Part shown: piece by piece, positions 1-6,907 of the stretch | Position numbering within the stretch: the first letter of the stretch is position 1 | How the letters are laid out: each line of letters starts with the position of its first letter | Origin: Candidatus Zixiibacteriota bacterium | Lineage (GTDB): Bacteria > Zixibacteria > MSB-5A5 > JAUVRN01 | Reading direction: 5' to 3' | NCBI GenBank assembly: GCA_030597645.1 | Contig: JAUVRN010000066.1 | Coordinates: 1 to 8,462 of the forward strand | Length of the DNA: 8,462 bases | The notes under the pieces: model-generated | What the model saw: only the letters and a program-made list of their open reading frames with translations | The model's database searches: none | Told to the model about the DNA's origin: nothing | Translations under genes and position numbers: made by a program

Positions 1-1131
1 CTGATTGCAGGCAAGATCGAGCGCCGGCAGCGCCTGACGCTGGACGACGGTCTGAAGCTGCTGACCGAAGCCGACCTGGTGCAGCTCGGGGCCTGGGCCC
101 ACGCGGAGCGGTTCCGCCGCTTTCCAAAGCCGGAAGTCACCTTCGTCGTCGACAGCAATCCCAATTACACCAATGTCTGCGATACCGACTGTACGTTTTG
201 TGCATTCTACAGGCGGCCCGGTGATGCGGGTGCGTATACGCTGACCGCAGAAGAGCTCAGCGAGAAGGTGGGCCGAGCGGCGTCCCTGGGTGCGACCCGG
301 GTCCTGATCCAGGGCGGACATAATCCCGATCTCGATCTCGACTACTACCTGCGCATGATCTCACATCTGCACGAACAGCACCCACAGGTGGACCTGCATC
401 TGTTCAGTGCGCCGGAGATACGCGCCATCGCAACCTACACGAACAAGTCGATTGCCGAGATACTACAGGTCTTCTGGGATGCCGGACTGCGCACCCTGCC
501 CGGCGGCGGTGCGGAGATCCTCACGGATCGAGTGCGGCGCACCATCAGCGTCAAGAAGGGCACCCCCGACGAGTGGATCGACGTACACCGGCAGGCACAT
601 CGCATCGGATTCACGACCACGGCCACCATGATGTATGGCCATCTCGAGACGGATGCCGAGAAGGTCGAGCACCTCGACCGGATCCGCGTTCTCCAGGATC
701 AGACCGGCGGTTTTTTCGCCTTTATCCCGTGGAGTTTCAAGCTCGGTGACACGCCCCTGTCGGCGACCGTCAAGAAACAGGCGGGAGCTGGCGCGTATCT
801 GCGCATCCTGGCATTGTCCAGGCTGTACCTGGACAATTTCGACCACATCCAGGGATCCTGGTTCTCCGAGGGCAAGAAGACCGGCCAGCTATCCCTGCAC
901 TACGGAGCCGACGACTTCGGCGGTACGCTGATCGAAGAGAACGTGCTCAAGAACGCACAGTGGGTAAACGAAACCACCACCCCCGAGGTGGTACAGATCA
1001 TCCAGGACGCCGGGTTCATCCCGGTAGAACGAAGCAGTACTTATGAGCGACTCCGTGACTACCCAGGACCAGAGCCAGACAGCCGATTCCATCAGAACTT
1101 TGCGGGTGGGGCATACGCCCGACCCGGATGA
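1..1131 (+). CDS. mqnC: Cyclic dehypoxanthinyl futalosine synthase MqnC (5' partial)
   Basis: This radical SAM enzyme of the futalosine pathway converts dehypoxanthine futalosine to its cyclic form on the way to menaquinone. The frame is open from base 1, and the 376 visible residues begin inside the family's conserved N-terminal helix (GKIERRQRLTLDDGLKLL), so only a few codons are missing on the left. A GTG at 79 is an internal codon, not the start. Visible hallmarks are the radical SAM triad CDTDCTFC (Cys60, 64 and 67 of the visible protein) followed by AFYRRPGD, then QGGHNPDL, PGGGAEIL, TTATMMYGH, TGGFFAFIPW and EENV near the end. All are typical of MqnC and separate it from MqnE. Family resemblance stops near STYERL at about base 1050. 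The last 25-30 residues are an unconserved tail overlapping mqnD. The gene is followed by mqnD in the same pathway, so the two are probably co-transcribed. Confidence 0.95.
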   Translation: MIAGKIERRQRLTLDDGLKLLTEADLVQLGAWAHAERFRRFPKPEVTFVVDSNPNYTNVCDTDCTFCAFYRRPGDAGAYTLTAEELSEKVGRAASLGATRVLIQGGHNPDLDLDYYLRMISHLHEQHPQVDLHLFSAPEIRAIATYTNKSIAEILQVFWDAGLRTLPGGGAEILTDRVRRTISVKKGTPDEWIDVHRQAHRIGFTTTATMMYGHLETDAEKVEHLDRIRVLQDQTGGFFAFIPWSFKLGDTPLSATVKKQAGAGAYLRILALSRLYLDNFDHIQGSWFSEGKKTGQLSLHYGADDFGGTLIEENVLKNAQWVNETTTPEVVQIIQDAGFIPVERSSTYERLRDYPGPEPDSRFHQNFAGGAYARPG

Positions 1132-1924
1132 TGCCTTTATGTTTTACGGCTTCCAGCAGGAAGCCGTGACCATCCCCGGGTATCGGGTCGTTCACGTCCT
1201 CAAGGACATACAGGAGCTCAACGAACTCGCGCGTACCGGCGAACTGGAGGTGACGGCCGTCAGCGCCGCCGCGTATCCGACGATCGCCGACAAGTATTAC
1301 ATCATGAACGTAGGTGCGTCCGTAGGCCGCGGCTACGGTCCTGTGGTCGTCTCCCTGGAGCCCCAATCCGTAGAGCGGATCAAAGGCAAGCGGCTGGCCG
1401 TACCCGGGCTGGAGACGACAGCCTATCTGCTGGCACGACTCTATCTACCCGAGTTCGAGCCGATCGTGGTACGGTTTGATCAGGTGATGAATACGGTGAA
1501 GACGGGTCAGGCCGACTACGCCCTGGTGATCCACGACGGCCAGCTGACATTCGGCGATTCCGGTTTCCACAAGGTGGTCGATCTTGGTGAGGCCTGGGAT
1601 CGGGATACAGGACTACCGATCCCGCTGGGTCTGGATTTGGTGCGCCGCGACCTCGGTCGCGAAACCGCGGAACAGATCTGCGCCGCGATGAAGGCATCCA
1701 TCGAATATGCGCTGGCCAACCCGGAAGGTGCCGACGCGTACGCCCGCGACTTTGGACGCCACCTCGACATGCCGACGTCCGCGAAGTTTGTGCGCATGTA
1801 CGTCAACGACGATACGCTGAACCTGGGAGACGAAGGCCGGCGGGCTCTCGAAACGCTGCTCGGCCGGGCCGCCGAACGCGGGTTCGCTAAGGCGCCCGGA
1901 CACCTCGACATCATCGGCGCCTGA
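1043..1924 (+). CDS. mqnD: 1,4-dihydroxy-6-naphthoate synthase MqnD
   Basis: This enzyme cleaves cyclic dehypoxanthinyl futalosine, the product of MqnC, to release 1,4-dihydroxy-6-naphthoate, the menaquinone ring precursor. It has a periplasmic-binding-protein-like fold but no signal peptide, so it is cytoplasmic. The 293 residues show the family signature VGHTPDPDDAFMFYG (residues 22-36), the SAAAYP segment (74-79), GRGYGPV (95-101) and LVIHDGQLTF (161-170). The histidine of that last motif is the proposed catalytic base in the Thermus enzyme. LPIPLGLDLV (191-200) is also typical. The conserved part begins at residue 20, so the first 18 residues are a hydrophilic extension. ATG 1043 has no clear Shine-Dalgarno sequence and lies inside mqnC, which suggests translational coupling. 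GTG 1055 or TTG 1100 are possible shorter starts. In the overlap, third codon positions are GC-rich in this frame (17 of 22) and less so in the mqnC frame (15 of 28), which supports this frame as the constrained one. Confidence 0.94.
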   Translation: MSDSVTTQDQSQTADSIRTLRVGHTPDPDDAFMFYGFQQEAVTIPGYRVVHVLKDIQELNELARTGELEVTAVSAAAYPTIADKYYIMNVGASVGRGYGPVVVSLEPQSVERIKGKRLAVPGLETTAYLLARLYLPEFEPIVVRFDQVMNTVKTGQADYALVIHDGQLTFGDSGFHKVVDLGEAWDRDTGLPIPLGLDLVRRDLGRETAEQICAAMKASIEYALANPEGADAYARDFGRHLDMPTSAKFVRMYVNDDTLNLGDEGRRALETLLGRAAERGFAKAPGHLDIIGA

Positions 1925-1928
1925 CAAT

Positions 1929-1962
1929 TCTGGTGCGCCGTACTTTCGGCATCAGCGCCAGA
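1929..1962. terminator. Stem-loop in the convergent gap between mqnD and the lipoprotein gene
   Basis: TCTGGTGC (1929-1936) pairs with GCGCCAGA (1955-1962) with one G-T wobble. Directly inside, GCCG (1937-1940) pairs with CGGC (1947-1950) around a TACTTT loop, leaving an ATCA bulge at 1951-1954. This gives about 12 pairs in total. It sits between two convergent genes and overlaps the stop codon of the minus-strand gene. It lacks a T-tract on either strand, so it may be an RNA 3'-end protector or a Rho-associated structure, not a classical intrinsic terminator. Confidence 0.4.
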
Positions 1963-2665
1963 TCAGGCCCTTGATCCCCTTCGCGATGCCGATCACTCCG
2001 GCCACGAGAATGCCCGGCCCGCCTTGTGACGGTTCGGGCGTCGTCTCCACCGTGATCGTTGCAAACTTGATCTCGTGCTCCAGCTGATTCAGCCGGCCCT
2101 TGAACAACTCGATCTCCATCGTCAGCCGCCTGATCTCGGTTTCCAGTCTGAGCGTCTCTTCGAGACTTCGTGTCTTCGCGAGCAGGGCCAGGTAGCGTTG
2201 CCGGGCGCGCTCCGCATTGTCCAGGCGCGTCGTCAGGTCCTTGAAGGCTTCGGTTACATCCTGTCCCTCCACCTCACGGGACAGGAGGCGTCCCCATGCT
2301 TCGATCTCGGTAAGCATCGCCTCAAAGTCCGATGCCGCCACCCGTATGGTCGTTTTGTTATCCGTCGAAGAGACCACGTAGCCTCCGTACGTCAGGGCCA
2401 GGCTTATGACGGCCCGATGGACAGAATCCTCTGTCGGGCTCTCCAGTTTGATGCGGGCCGATGAGATGACGAGTCGGTCGAGGGCGCTGCCCGGTACCGG
2501 CAGGTTCGAATCCTCTGCGACGGCCGCCCGGCTTTCTTCCAGGCTAGTCAGACGGCTGCTCGATGAGCAACCGCTCGCGGCCGCCGTAATCATGGTTGCT
2601 GCGATAAGTGACCGGGCAGCAGAGGTGATAGGATGGGACGGAAGGGAATAGACAGGGTGGCGCAT
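1952..2665 (-). CDS. DUF4349-type lipoprotein with coiled coil and C-terminal hydrophobic segment
   Basis: This 237-residue protein resembles the DUF4349 family of envelope proteins, whose biochemical role is unknown. The N-terminus has a hydrophobic stretch (about residues 15-31) ending in ASGC, with Cys33 as the likely lipidated residue. The -3 position is Ala, not Leu, so the lipobox is acceptable but not ideal. A Ser-rich linker follows, then the domain core: DRLVISSARIKLES (63-76), GGYVVSS (94-100), TIRVAASDFEAML (106-118) and SREVEGQDVTEAFKDLTTRL (129-148). A long charged helix from about 145 to 200 is probably coiled coil, then FATITVETT closes the domain. The end (residues 216-236) is a hydrophobic, Gly-rich segment where many relatives have a membrane helix. 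ATG 2665 is chosen because AGGAGG sits five bases upstream. The gene stands alone, downstream of the kor operon on the same strand and convergent with mqnD. The leader may form alternative hairpins. Confidence 0.82.
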   Translation of the reverse strand: MRHPVYSLPSHPITSAARSLIAATMITAAASGCSSSSRLTSLEESRAAVAEDSNLPVPGSALDRLVISSARIKLESPTEDSVHRAVISLALTYGGYVVSSTDNKTTIRVAASDFEAMLTEIEAWGRLLSREVEGQDVTEAFKDLTTRLDNAERARQRYLALLAKTRSLEETLRLETEIRRLTMEIELFKGRLNQLEHEIKFATITVETTPEPSQGGPGILVAGVIGIAKGIKGLIWR

Positions 2666-2706
2666 GACACCCTCCTCGAAGACACAGGCGCTACGCGGGT
2701 GTCTTC
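2666..2706 (-). promoter_or_regulatory. Leader of the lipoprotein gene: strong Shine-Dalgarno with two competing hairpins
   Basis: Read on the minus strand, GAAGACAC (2706-2699) can pair perfectly with GTGTCTTC (2685-2678), leaving AGGAGG (2676-2671) free five bases before the ATG. The segment GACACCC inside the same upstream arm can instead pair perfectly with GGGTGTC, the last seven bases before the ATG. That pairing would cover part of the ribosome binding site. The two structures exclude each other. I see the repeats directly; that they act as a translational switch is inference. No known riboswitch class is recognised. Confidence 0.4.
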
Positions 2707-2714
2707 AGATGAAG

Positions 2715-2735
2715 CCCACTTCCCTCCGCAGTGGG
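2715..2735 (-). terminator. Inverted repeat after the kor operon, possible weak terminator
   Basis: CCCACT (2715-2720) and AGTGGG (2730-2735) form a perfect 6-bp stem with a 9-base loop. On the minus strand the 3' arm is followed by CTTCATCT, which is only mildly T-rich. It lies 46 bases after the last stop codon of the kor operon, where a terminator would be expected, but the stem is short and the tail poor. Confidence 0.3.
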
Positions 2736-2744
2736 TGTACCGGT

Positions 2745-2762
2745 CGAACCCAGAAAGGTTCG
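2745..2762 (-). other. Second inverted repeat in the spacer after the kor operon
   Basis: CGAACC (2745-2750) and GGTTCG (2757-2762) are perfect complements around a 6-base loop, with a possible further T-G pair outside. It is the first hairpin a kor-operon transcript would meet after the stop codon at 2781. It has no T-tract. With the hairpins at 2715-2735 and 2678-2706 it makes a row of three stem-loops in a 115-bp spacer. Confidence 0.3.
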
Positions 2763-2780
2763 GACGCGGGTACGAAAAGG

Positions 2781-3317
2781 CTAGGACCGGTGCCCGGACT
2801 TCTGCATGAGGCTCTGCAGATATTGCACCAGGTCGCGCGCGGAGAGGACCTCGGCCAGTTTGCCGTCACGGGCCACGGGGATGTGACGTACGCCGATGGC
2901 GGACATGCAATTGAACGCCGCGGCGATGGGCTGATCGCAGACCAGCCAGGCTGGATCGCGCGTCATCAGCTCGCCCACGGTAGTGTCGTCGAGGTCGATA
3001 TCCTTACCCACGACTTTGTACAGGAAGTCGCGCTCCGTGAAGATACCGTCAAACGGCACCTTCGCCCCGACCACCACCGACGCGATGTTCTTCTCGCGCA
3101 TGATCTTGAGCACATCGCGCAGCGACGTGTCGGGCGACACCGTATTGGGTGGATGCGTACAGAGGACTTCGATGAGATCCTCGCGGATGTGTTTCTGGAT
3201 CACATCACGCGGGGACGGCATGGATTCTTCGTGCAGGTCGACCTGGCACTCGGCGCACGTGTCTTCGCCGAGAAGGTTCTCATGCCCGCAACTCGGACAA
3301 ATCAGTTTGTTACTCAA
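2781..3317 (-). CDS. Zinc-ribbon plus CBS-pair protein, distal gene of the kor operon
   Basis: This 178-residue soluble protein has two parts. Residues 1-30 form a small zinc ribbon: CPSC (Cys7, Cys10) and CAEC (Cys21, Cys24), the four ligands expected for one Zn ion. Residues about 53-104 and 117-168 are two CBS motifs forming a Bateman module. The first ends in GIFTERD (91-97) and the second in VLSARD (157-162), each with the T/S-x-x-D signature that often contacts the ribose of a bound adenine nucleotide. No catalytic domain is attached, so a sensing or regulatory role is likely. The start is TTG 3317, the only start that keeps the zinc ribbon. It overlaps the end of korB by 8 bp with no good Shine-Dalgarno sequence, so translation is probably coupled to korB. 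That it regulates KorAB is inferred from this position and from the second CBS gene at the head of the operon. Confidence 0.88.
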   Translation of the reverse strand: MSNKLICPSCGHENLLGEDTCAECQVDLHEESMPSPRDVIQKHIREDLIEVLCTHPPNTVSPDTSLRDVLKIMREKNIASVVVGAKVPFDGIFTERDFLYKVVGKDIDLDDTTVGELMTRDPAWLVCDQPIAAAFNCMSAIGVRHIPVARDGKLAEVLSARDLVQYLQSLMQKSGHRS

Positions 3318-4341
3318 TGGTCCACGTGTCTCCGCTATGGATTAGATCCTGCAGGCTCCCTGCGCCTTTGGCACTCTGCGCCTGGTCAATCTGTCCCAGG
3401 AGAAGTTCGTCGTACGTCGGTTTACGCACGTCCCGGAACACGCCGATGCACTCCGGGTAGTCGGGCCAGCGCATGTTGCCCAGTATGTGCGCAAGGGTCG
3501 GATCGGATGCCCGCTCATCGTGCACGATCAGGTGCGAACCGTTGCTCGGTGCGTCCAGCGGTCCTACTTCCATGTGGAGGTTGTGCAAGCGCACGGCCAG
3601 ATTGCTGTTCTTGCCGAATACCAGCGGCTTGCCGTGCTCCAGGACCACCAGGCGATCCGACTTGACGTCCCGCGCCGTCACGTCCTCGAACGTACCGTCA
3701 TTGAAAATGTTGCAGTTCTGGTAGATCTCCACGAACGCTGCGCCGCGGTGATCGGCCGCCCGCCTGAGGACGGATGCCATGTGTTTGGTCTCGGTCGCCA
3801 CGGTGCGCGCCACAAAAGTCGCCTCCGCCGAAATGGCGAATGAAACCGGGTTGATGGGATTCTCGATGGAGCCCACCGGGGTCGACTTGGTGTGCTTGCC
3901 GTGTTCGGACGTCGGTGATGCCTGGCCCTTGGTCAGACCGTAGATGCGGTTATTGAACAACAGCACCTTGACATCGACGTTGCGGCGCAGGGTGTGCAGC
4001 ATGTGGTTGCCGCCGATGGAGAGCCCGTCGCCGTCGCCGGTGACGACCCATACGGACAGGTTCGGGTTTGCGCACTTGATACCCGTGGCCACGGCCGTGC
4101 CGCGCCCGTGAATGCTGTGAAACCCATACGTGTTCATGTAATACGGGAAGCGGCTGGAGCAGCCGATGCCCGAGACGAACACGAAGTTCTCGCGCGCTAC
4201 ACCCACTTGGGGGAGGATCTTCTGCATCTGCGCCAGGACGGCGTAGTCTCCGCAGCCGGGGCACCACCGGACCTCCTGATCCGAGATGAAATCCTGCCGT
4301 GTCAGGCTGGGCGCCGGCGTCGTTTCACTGATGGTAGCCAT
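3310..4341 (-). CDS. korB: 2-oxoglutarate:ferredoxin oxidoreductase, beta subunit KorB
   Basis: This thiamine-diphosphate-binding subunit of 343 residues closely resembles mycobacterial KorB. It works with KorA to convert 2-oxoglutarate and CoA to succinyl-CoA, CO2 and reduced ferredoxin. RWCPGCGDY supplies Cys27 and Cys30, GIGCSSRFPYYMNTYG supplies Cys61, and EIYQNCNIFNDG supplies Cys210; together these are the expected ligands of the single [4Fe-4S] cluster. The diphosphate/Mg motif runs from GDGDGLSIGGNH (102-113) to NN (130-131), followed by IYGLTKGQASPTSEHGK (133-149), typical of the KorB branch. The length is normal for the family. ATG 4341 is 2 bp after the korA stop. The nearest purine-rich motif (GGAG) lies 13 bases upstream, so coupling to korA translation is likely. 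The 2-oxoglutarate assignment rests on overall resemblance to KorB; another 2-oxoacid substrate cannot be excluded by eye. Confidence 0.94.
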   Translation of the reverse strand: MATISETTPAPSLTRQDFISDQEVRWCPGCGDYAVLAQMQKILPQVGVARENFVFVSGIGCSSRFPYYMNTYGFHSIHGRGTAVATGIKCANPNLSVWVVTGDGDGLSIGGNHMLHTLRRNVDVKVLLFNNRIYGLTKGQASPTSEHGKHTKSTPVGSIENPINPVSFAISAEATFVARTVATETKHMASVLRRAADHRGAAFVEIYQNCNIFNDGTFEDVTARDVKSDRLVVLEHGKPLVFGKNSNLAVRLHNLHMEVGPLDAPSNGSHLIVHDERASDPTLAHILGNMRWPDYPECIGVFRDVRKPTYDELLLGQIDQAQSAKGAGSLQDLIHSGDTWTIE

Positions 4342-4343
4342 AA

Positions 4344-6209
4344 CTATACCATAACTCCGGTTTCGAGAATCTCTTCGAGCTTGGCCCGGATCTCGCCGAT
4401 CTTGAAGGGCTGACCCTGCACCTTGTTCAAACCCATGTACCGGTTACCGGGGTAGCGTGCCGCGAGAATGTCGCGGAGCTGGCCCAGGTTAAGCTCGGGC
4501 ACGAGGACCAGCTTGAACCGGGACAGAATATTGCCGAGGTTGCGGGGAAAGGGGTTCAGGTATCGCAACTGGGCATTGGACACGCGTACACCCTCGGTGC
4601 GCATCTGGCGGCAGGCCGAGATGATGGCGCCGTATGTGCTGCCCCAGCCCAGGACCAGTATGTCGCCCGACCGCTCGCCTTCGACTTCCAGTTCGGGAAT
4701 GTCGTGGGCGATTCTTGCGATCTTCTCGGCTCGCAGTCCGACCATGCGCTCGTGATTGAGCGGATCGTGGCTGACCACGCCGCTGCCCTCCGCCTTTTCG
4801 AGCCCGCCTATGCGGTGCTCCAGGCCGGGATGGCCCGGCGTCACCCAGGGGCGCGCCAGCGTCTCGGGGTCGCGGCCGTAAGGCTGAAATGTCTCCGGGT
4901 CGGCGTCTTGCGTGATGCGGATACGGCTGAGCTCCTCGACATCCGGCAAACGCCAGGGCTCGGCGCCGTTGACGAGGTATCCGTCCGTCAGGAGGATCAG
5001 GGGCGTCATGTGTTGCACCGCGATACGCACGGCTTCCATGGCCATGGTGAAACAGTCCGAGGGCGAGGAGGCGGCCAGGATGGCCACCGGGGATTCGCCG
5101 TGTCGGCCGTTGAATGCCATGGCCAGGTCACCCTGTTCCGTCTTGGTGGGCATGCCGGTGCTGGGTCCCGCGCGCTGAACATTGATGATCACGATCGGCA
5201 GCTCGGTCATCACGGCCAGCCCGATCGCTTCGGCTTTGAGCGCCAGACCCGGCCCCGAGGTGCCGGTAATGGCGACGGCACCCGCGTACGAAGCTCCAAT
5301 GGTCGCACAGACCGCGGCGATCTCGTCCTCAGCTTGAAACGTGCGCACGTCGAACTGTTTGAACTTGGCCAGCTCGTGGAGAATATCCGAAGCCGGCGTG
5401 ATCGGATAACTGCCGTAGAACAACGGCTTGTCGGCCAGCCGCGCGGCAGCCACCAGGCCCAGCGCCGTGGCTTCCGTGCCGGTGATGTTGCGGTACTCGC
5501 CCGGCTCCATGTCCGCTTTGCGGACCCGGTAGTGGCTCGTGAACACCTCGGTGGTGAGGGCGTAGTTGTATCCGGTCTTCAGCGACGTGACGTTCGCTTT
5601 CGCAATCTCCGGTCGCCTCTTGAACTTGTCCTGCACCCACTCCACCGTCGACTCTACGGGCCGGTCGAAGAGCCAGTACACCACGCCCAGGGCGAAGAAA
5701 TTCTTGCTGCGGTCTATCTCCTTCTTGGTCAGCGGCGCGTCGGCCAGGGCCCGGGCATTGAGCTCGGTAATCGGCAACGGGATCACGCGGTAGGCCTTGA
5801 GTGAGCCGTCCTCGAGCGGATTGGAGTCGTAGCCTGCCTTCTTGAAATTGGCGGGTACGAACGTATTGGCATTGGCCACGATGATGCCGCCGTCGGTCAG
5901 GTCCTTGAGATTGACCTTGAGTGCGGCGGGATTCATGACCACGAGCACGTCCGGCTGGTCGCCGGGTGTAAAGATCGGGTTCTCGCTGAAACTGATCTGA
6001 AAACTCGATACGCCGGGCAGCGTGCCTGCAGGAGCGCGAATCTCGGCCGGAAAATCGGGCAGCGTGGAGAGATCGTTGCCGAGTCGAGCCGTGGCCAGGG
6101 TGAACTGCGATCCGGACAGCTGAATGCCGTCGCCCGAGTCGCCCGCAAACCGAATGGTCACGCGGTCGACTTCTTTTATCGGTGTTGTGACTTCCTTGGT
6201 GTCGGCCAT
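4344..6209 (-). CDS. korA: 2-oxoglutarate:ferredoxin oxidoreductase, fused gamma-alpha subunit KorA
   Basis: This is the 621-residue partner of KorB. Residues about 17-205 are the gamma domain, with RFAGDSGDGIQLSG (20-33), RAPAGTLPGVSSFQ (58-71) and DVLVVMNPAAL (87-97). The pyrimidine-type alpha region starts near residue 240 with TGTEATALG. It contains YPITPAS (268-274), FQAEDEIAAVC (291-301), ITGTSGPGLALKAEA (314-328) and QRAGPSTGMPTKTEQGD (345-361), which are the substrate and CoA-side hallmarks of 2-oxoacid:acceptor oxidoreductases. A transketolase-C-like domain follows (about 510-580), ending in PELNLGQL. No ferredoxin-like delta domain is present here or next door, as in other two-subunit KorAB enzymes, so an external ferredoxin must accept the electrons. 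The gene begins 18 bp after the upstream CBS gene and ends 2 bp before korB. The ribosome site before ATG 6209 is weak (AAAGG about 14 bases upstream). Confidence 0.94.
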   Translation of the reverse strand: MADTKEVTTPIKEVDRVTIRFAGDSGDGIQLSGSQFTLATARLGNDLSTLPDFPAEIRAPAGTLPGVSSFQISFSENPIFTPGDQPDVLVVMNPAALKVNLKDLTDGGIIVANANTFVPANFKKAGYDSNPLEDGSLKAYRVIPLPITELNARALADAPLTKKEIDRSKNFFALGVVYWLFDRPVESTVEWVQDKFKRRPEIAKANVTSLKTGYNYALTTEVFTSHYRVRKADMEPGEYRNITGTEATALGLVAAARLADKPLFYGSYPITPASDILHELAKFKQFDVRTFQAEDEIAAVCATIGASYAGAVAITGTSGPGLALKAEAIGLAVMTELPIVIINVQRAGPSTGMPTKTEQGDLAMAFNGRHGESPVAILAASSPSDCFTMAMEAVRIAVQHMTPLILLTDGYLVNGAEPWRLPDVEELSRIRITQDADPETFQPYGRDPETLARPWVTPGHPGLEHRIGGLEKAEGSGVVSHDPLNHERMVGLRAEKIARIAHDIPELEVEGERSGDILVLGWGSTYGAIISACRQMRTEGVRVSNAQLRYLNPFPRNLGNILSRFKLVLVPELNLGQLRDILAARYPGNRYMGLNKVQGQPFKIGEIRAKLEEILETGVMV

Positions 6210-6227
6210 GTGTGAGAGGACGCCTTT

Positions 6228-6785
6228 CTAGCCGCCTTCCGGCGCGGACGGGAGCAACCCGCCGCGCGGAGGCCGATTAAACACTTCCGCGGGGTAGTGT
6301 TCGGCAAGACAATCGATGAGGTGACGTACGGACAGAATACCGATGACGTTCATGTCCCCGTCGCAGACCGGCAGGTGGCGGACGCAGTGCTTCGCCATGA
6401 GTCCGACGGCTTTTCCGACATCGTCATCGGCCAACACATAGACCGGTTCGCGGGCGATGAGCTGGCCGATCGGGGTATCCTCGGACACCGAGTTCACCAG
6501 GAGGTGGGTCACGACGTCATGTTCCGTAAACACACCGACGAGGCGCTGGTCTTTGACCACGATCACGGCGCCGGCGTGCCGTCGCTGCATGAGATCGACG
6601 ACCTGGCCGATCGGGCGGTCGGACGGAACCGTAACCGGTTCGGTGACGTAGATACGGGCTATGGATTCGTGACAGAGTGTCGCGGCAGCCAGTTCGGTGT
6701 TGCCGGGCTGACCGGTTGCGGCCGCCTGATCGGAGAGCGGTTCGGACGTGCCGTCGCCGCCGTCGGGAGTATTCATGTATTCCAT
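6228..6785 (-). CDS. CBS-pair protein, first gene of the kor operon
   Basis: This 185-residue soluble protein consists of a Bateman module with little else. Residues 1-38 are Gly/Thr/Ala/Gln-rich and probably disordered. CBS motif 1 (about 43-98) contains VTEPVTVPSDRPIGQVVDLM and ends in GVFTEHDVVTHL, with T87 and D90 in the usual nucleotide-contact positions. CBS motif 2 (about 108-162) contains VRHLPVCDGDMNVIGILSVRHL, in which the usual Asp of the last motif is replaced (SVRH). The tail AEHYPAEVFNRPP recalls the ends of other stand-alone CBS proteins. Such modules bind AMP, ATP or related ligands in many families; the ligand here is unknown. It leads the operon 18 bp ahead of korA, so regulation of KorAB is a reasonable inference. 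ATG 6785 is the longest start; ATG 6776 is almost as likely. Neither has a clear Shine-Dalgarno sequence. Confidence 0.86.
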   Translation of the reverse strand: MEYMNTPDGGDGTSEPLSDQAAATGQPGNTELAAATLCHESIARIYVTEPVTVPSDRPIGQVVDLMQRRHAGAVIVVKDQRLVGVFTEHDVVTHLLVNSVSEDTPIGQLIAREPVYVLADDDVGKAVGLMAKHCVRHLPVCDGDMNVIGILSVRHLIDCLAEHYPAEVFNRPPRGGLLPSAPEGG

Positions 6786-6907
6786 CCGGAGCGGTCAGGC
6801 CCCGTAGTACACATCAAGAGTGTCGGTTATTCTCTTCGGGTCGGCATGCGGTTCCGGCCACCAAAACGGCCCGGATACCAACTTACCGACCGGTCAAATA
6901 GAAGCGG

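Noticed and set aside
79..1131. GTG 79 as the start of mqnC
   Set aside because: The frame is open upstream to base 1, and the residues encoded there match the conserved N-terminal part of MqnC, so the true start lies to the left of the window.
2678..2706. The 8-bp hairpin as a simple intrinsic terminator of the kor operon
   Set aside because: On the minus strand it is followed by GAGGAGGG, the ribosome site of the next gene, and not by a T-run, so a leader structure explains it better.
2664..3665. 333-codon plus-strand reading frame opposite the zinc-ribbon/CBS gene and korB
   Set aside because: It runs antisense across two recognised genes and their spacer, and the product has no recognisable domain or plausible start context.
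4704..5804. 366-codon plus-strand reading frame opposite korA
   Set aside because: It lies fully antisense to a well-recognised gene, its product is rich in Arg, Gly and His with no domain, and such frames are expected opposite GC-rich genes.
3310..6209. korAB as pyruvate or 2-ketoisovalerate oxidoreductase
   Set aside because: The fused gamma-alpha architecture and the beta-subunit motifs resemble the mycobacterial KorAB type most closely. Substrate is not proven, but the alternatives fit less well.
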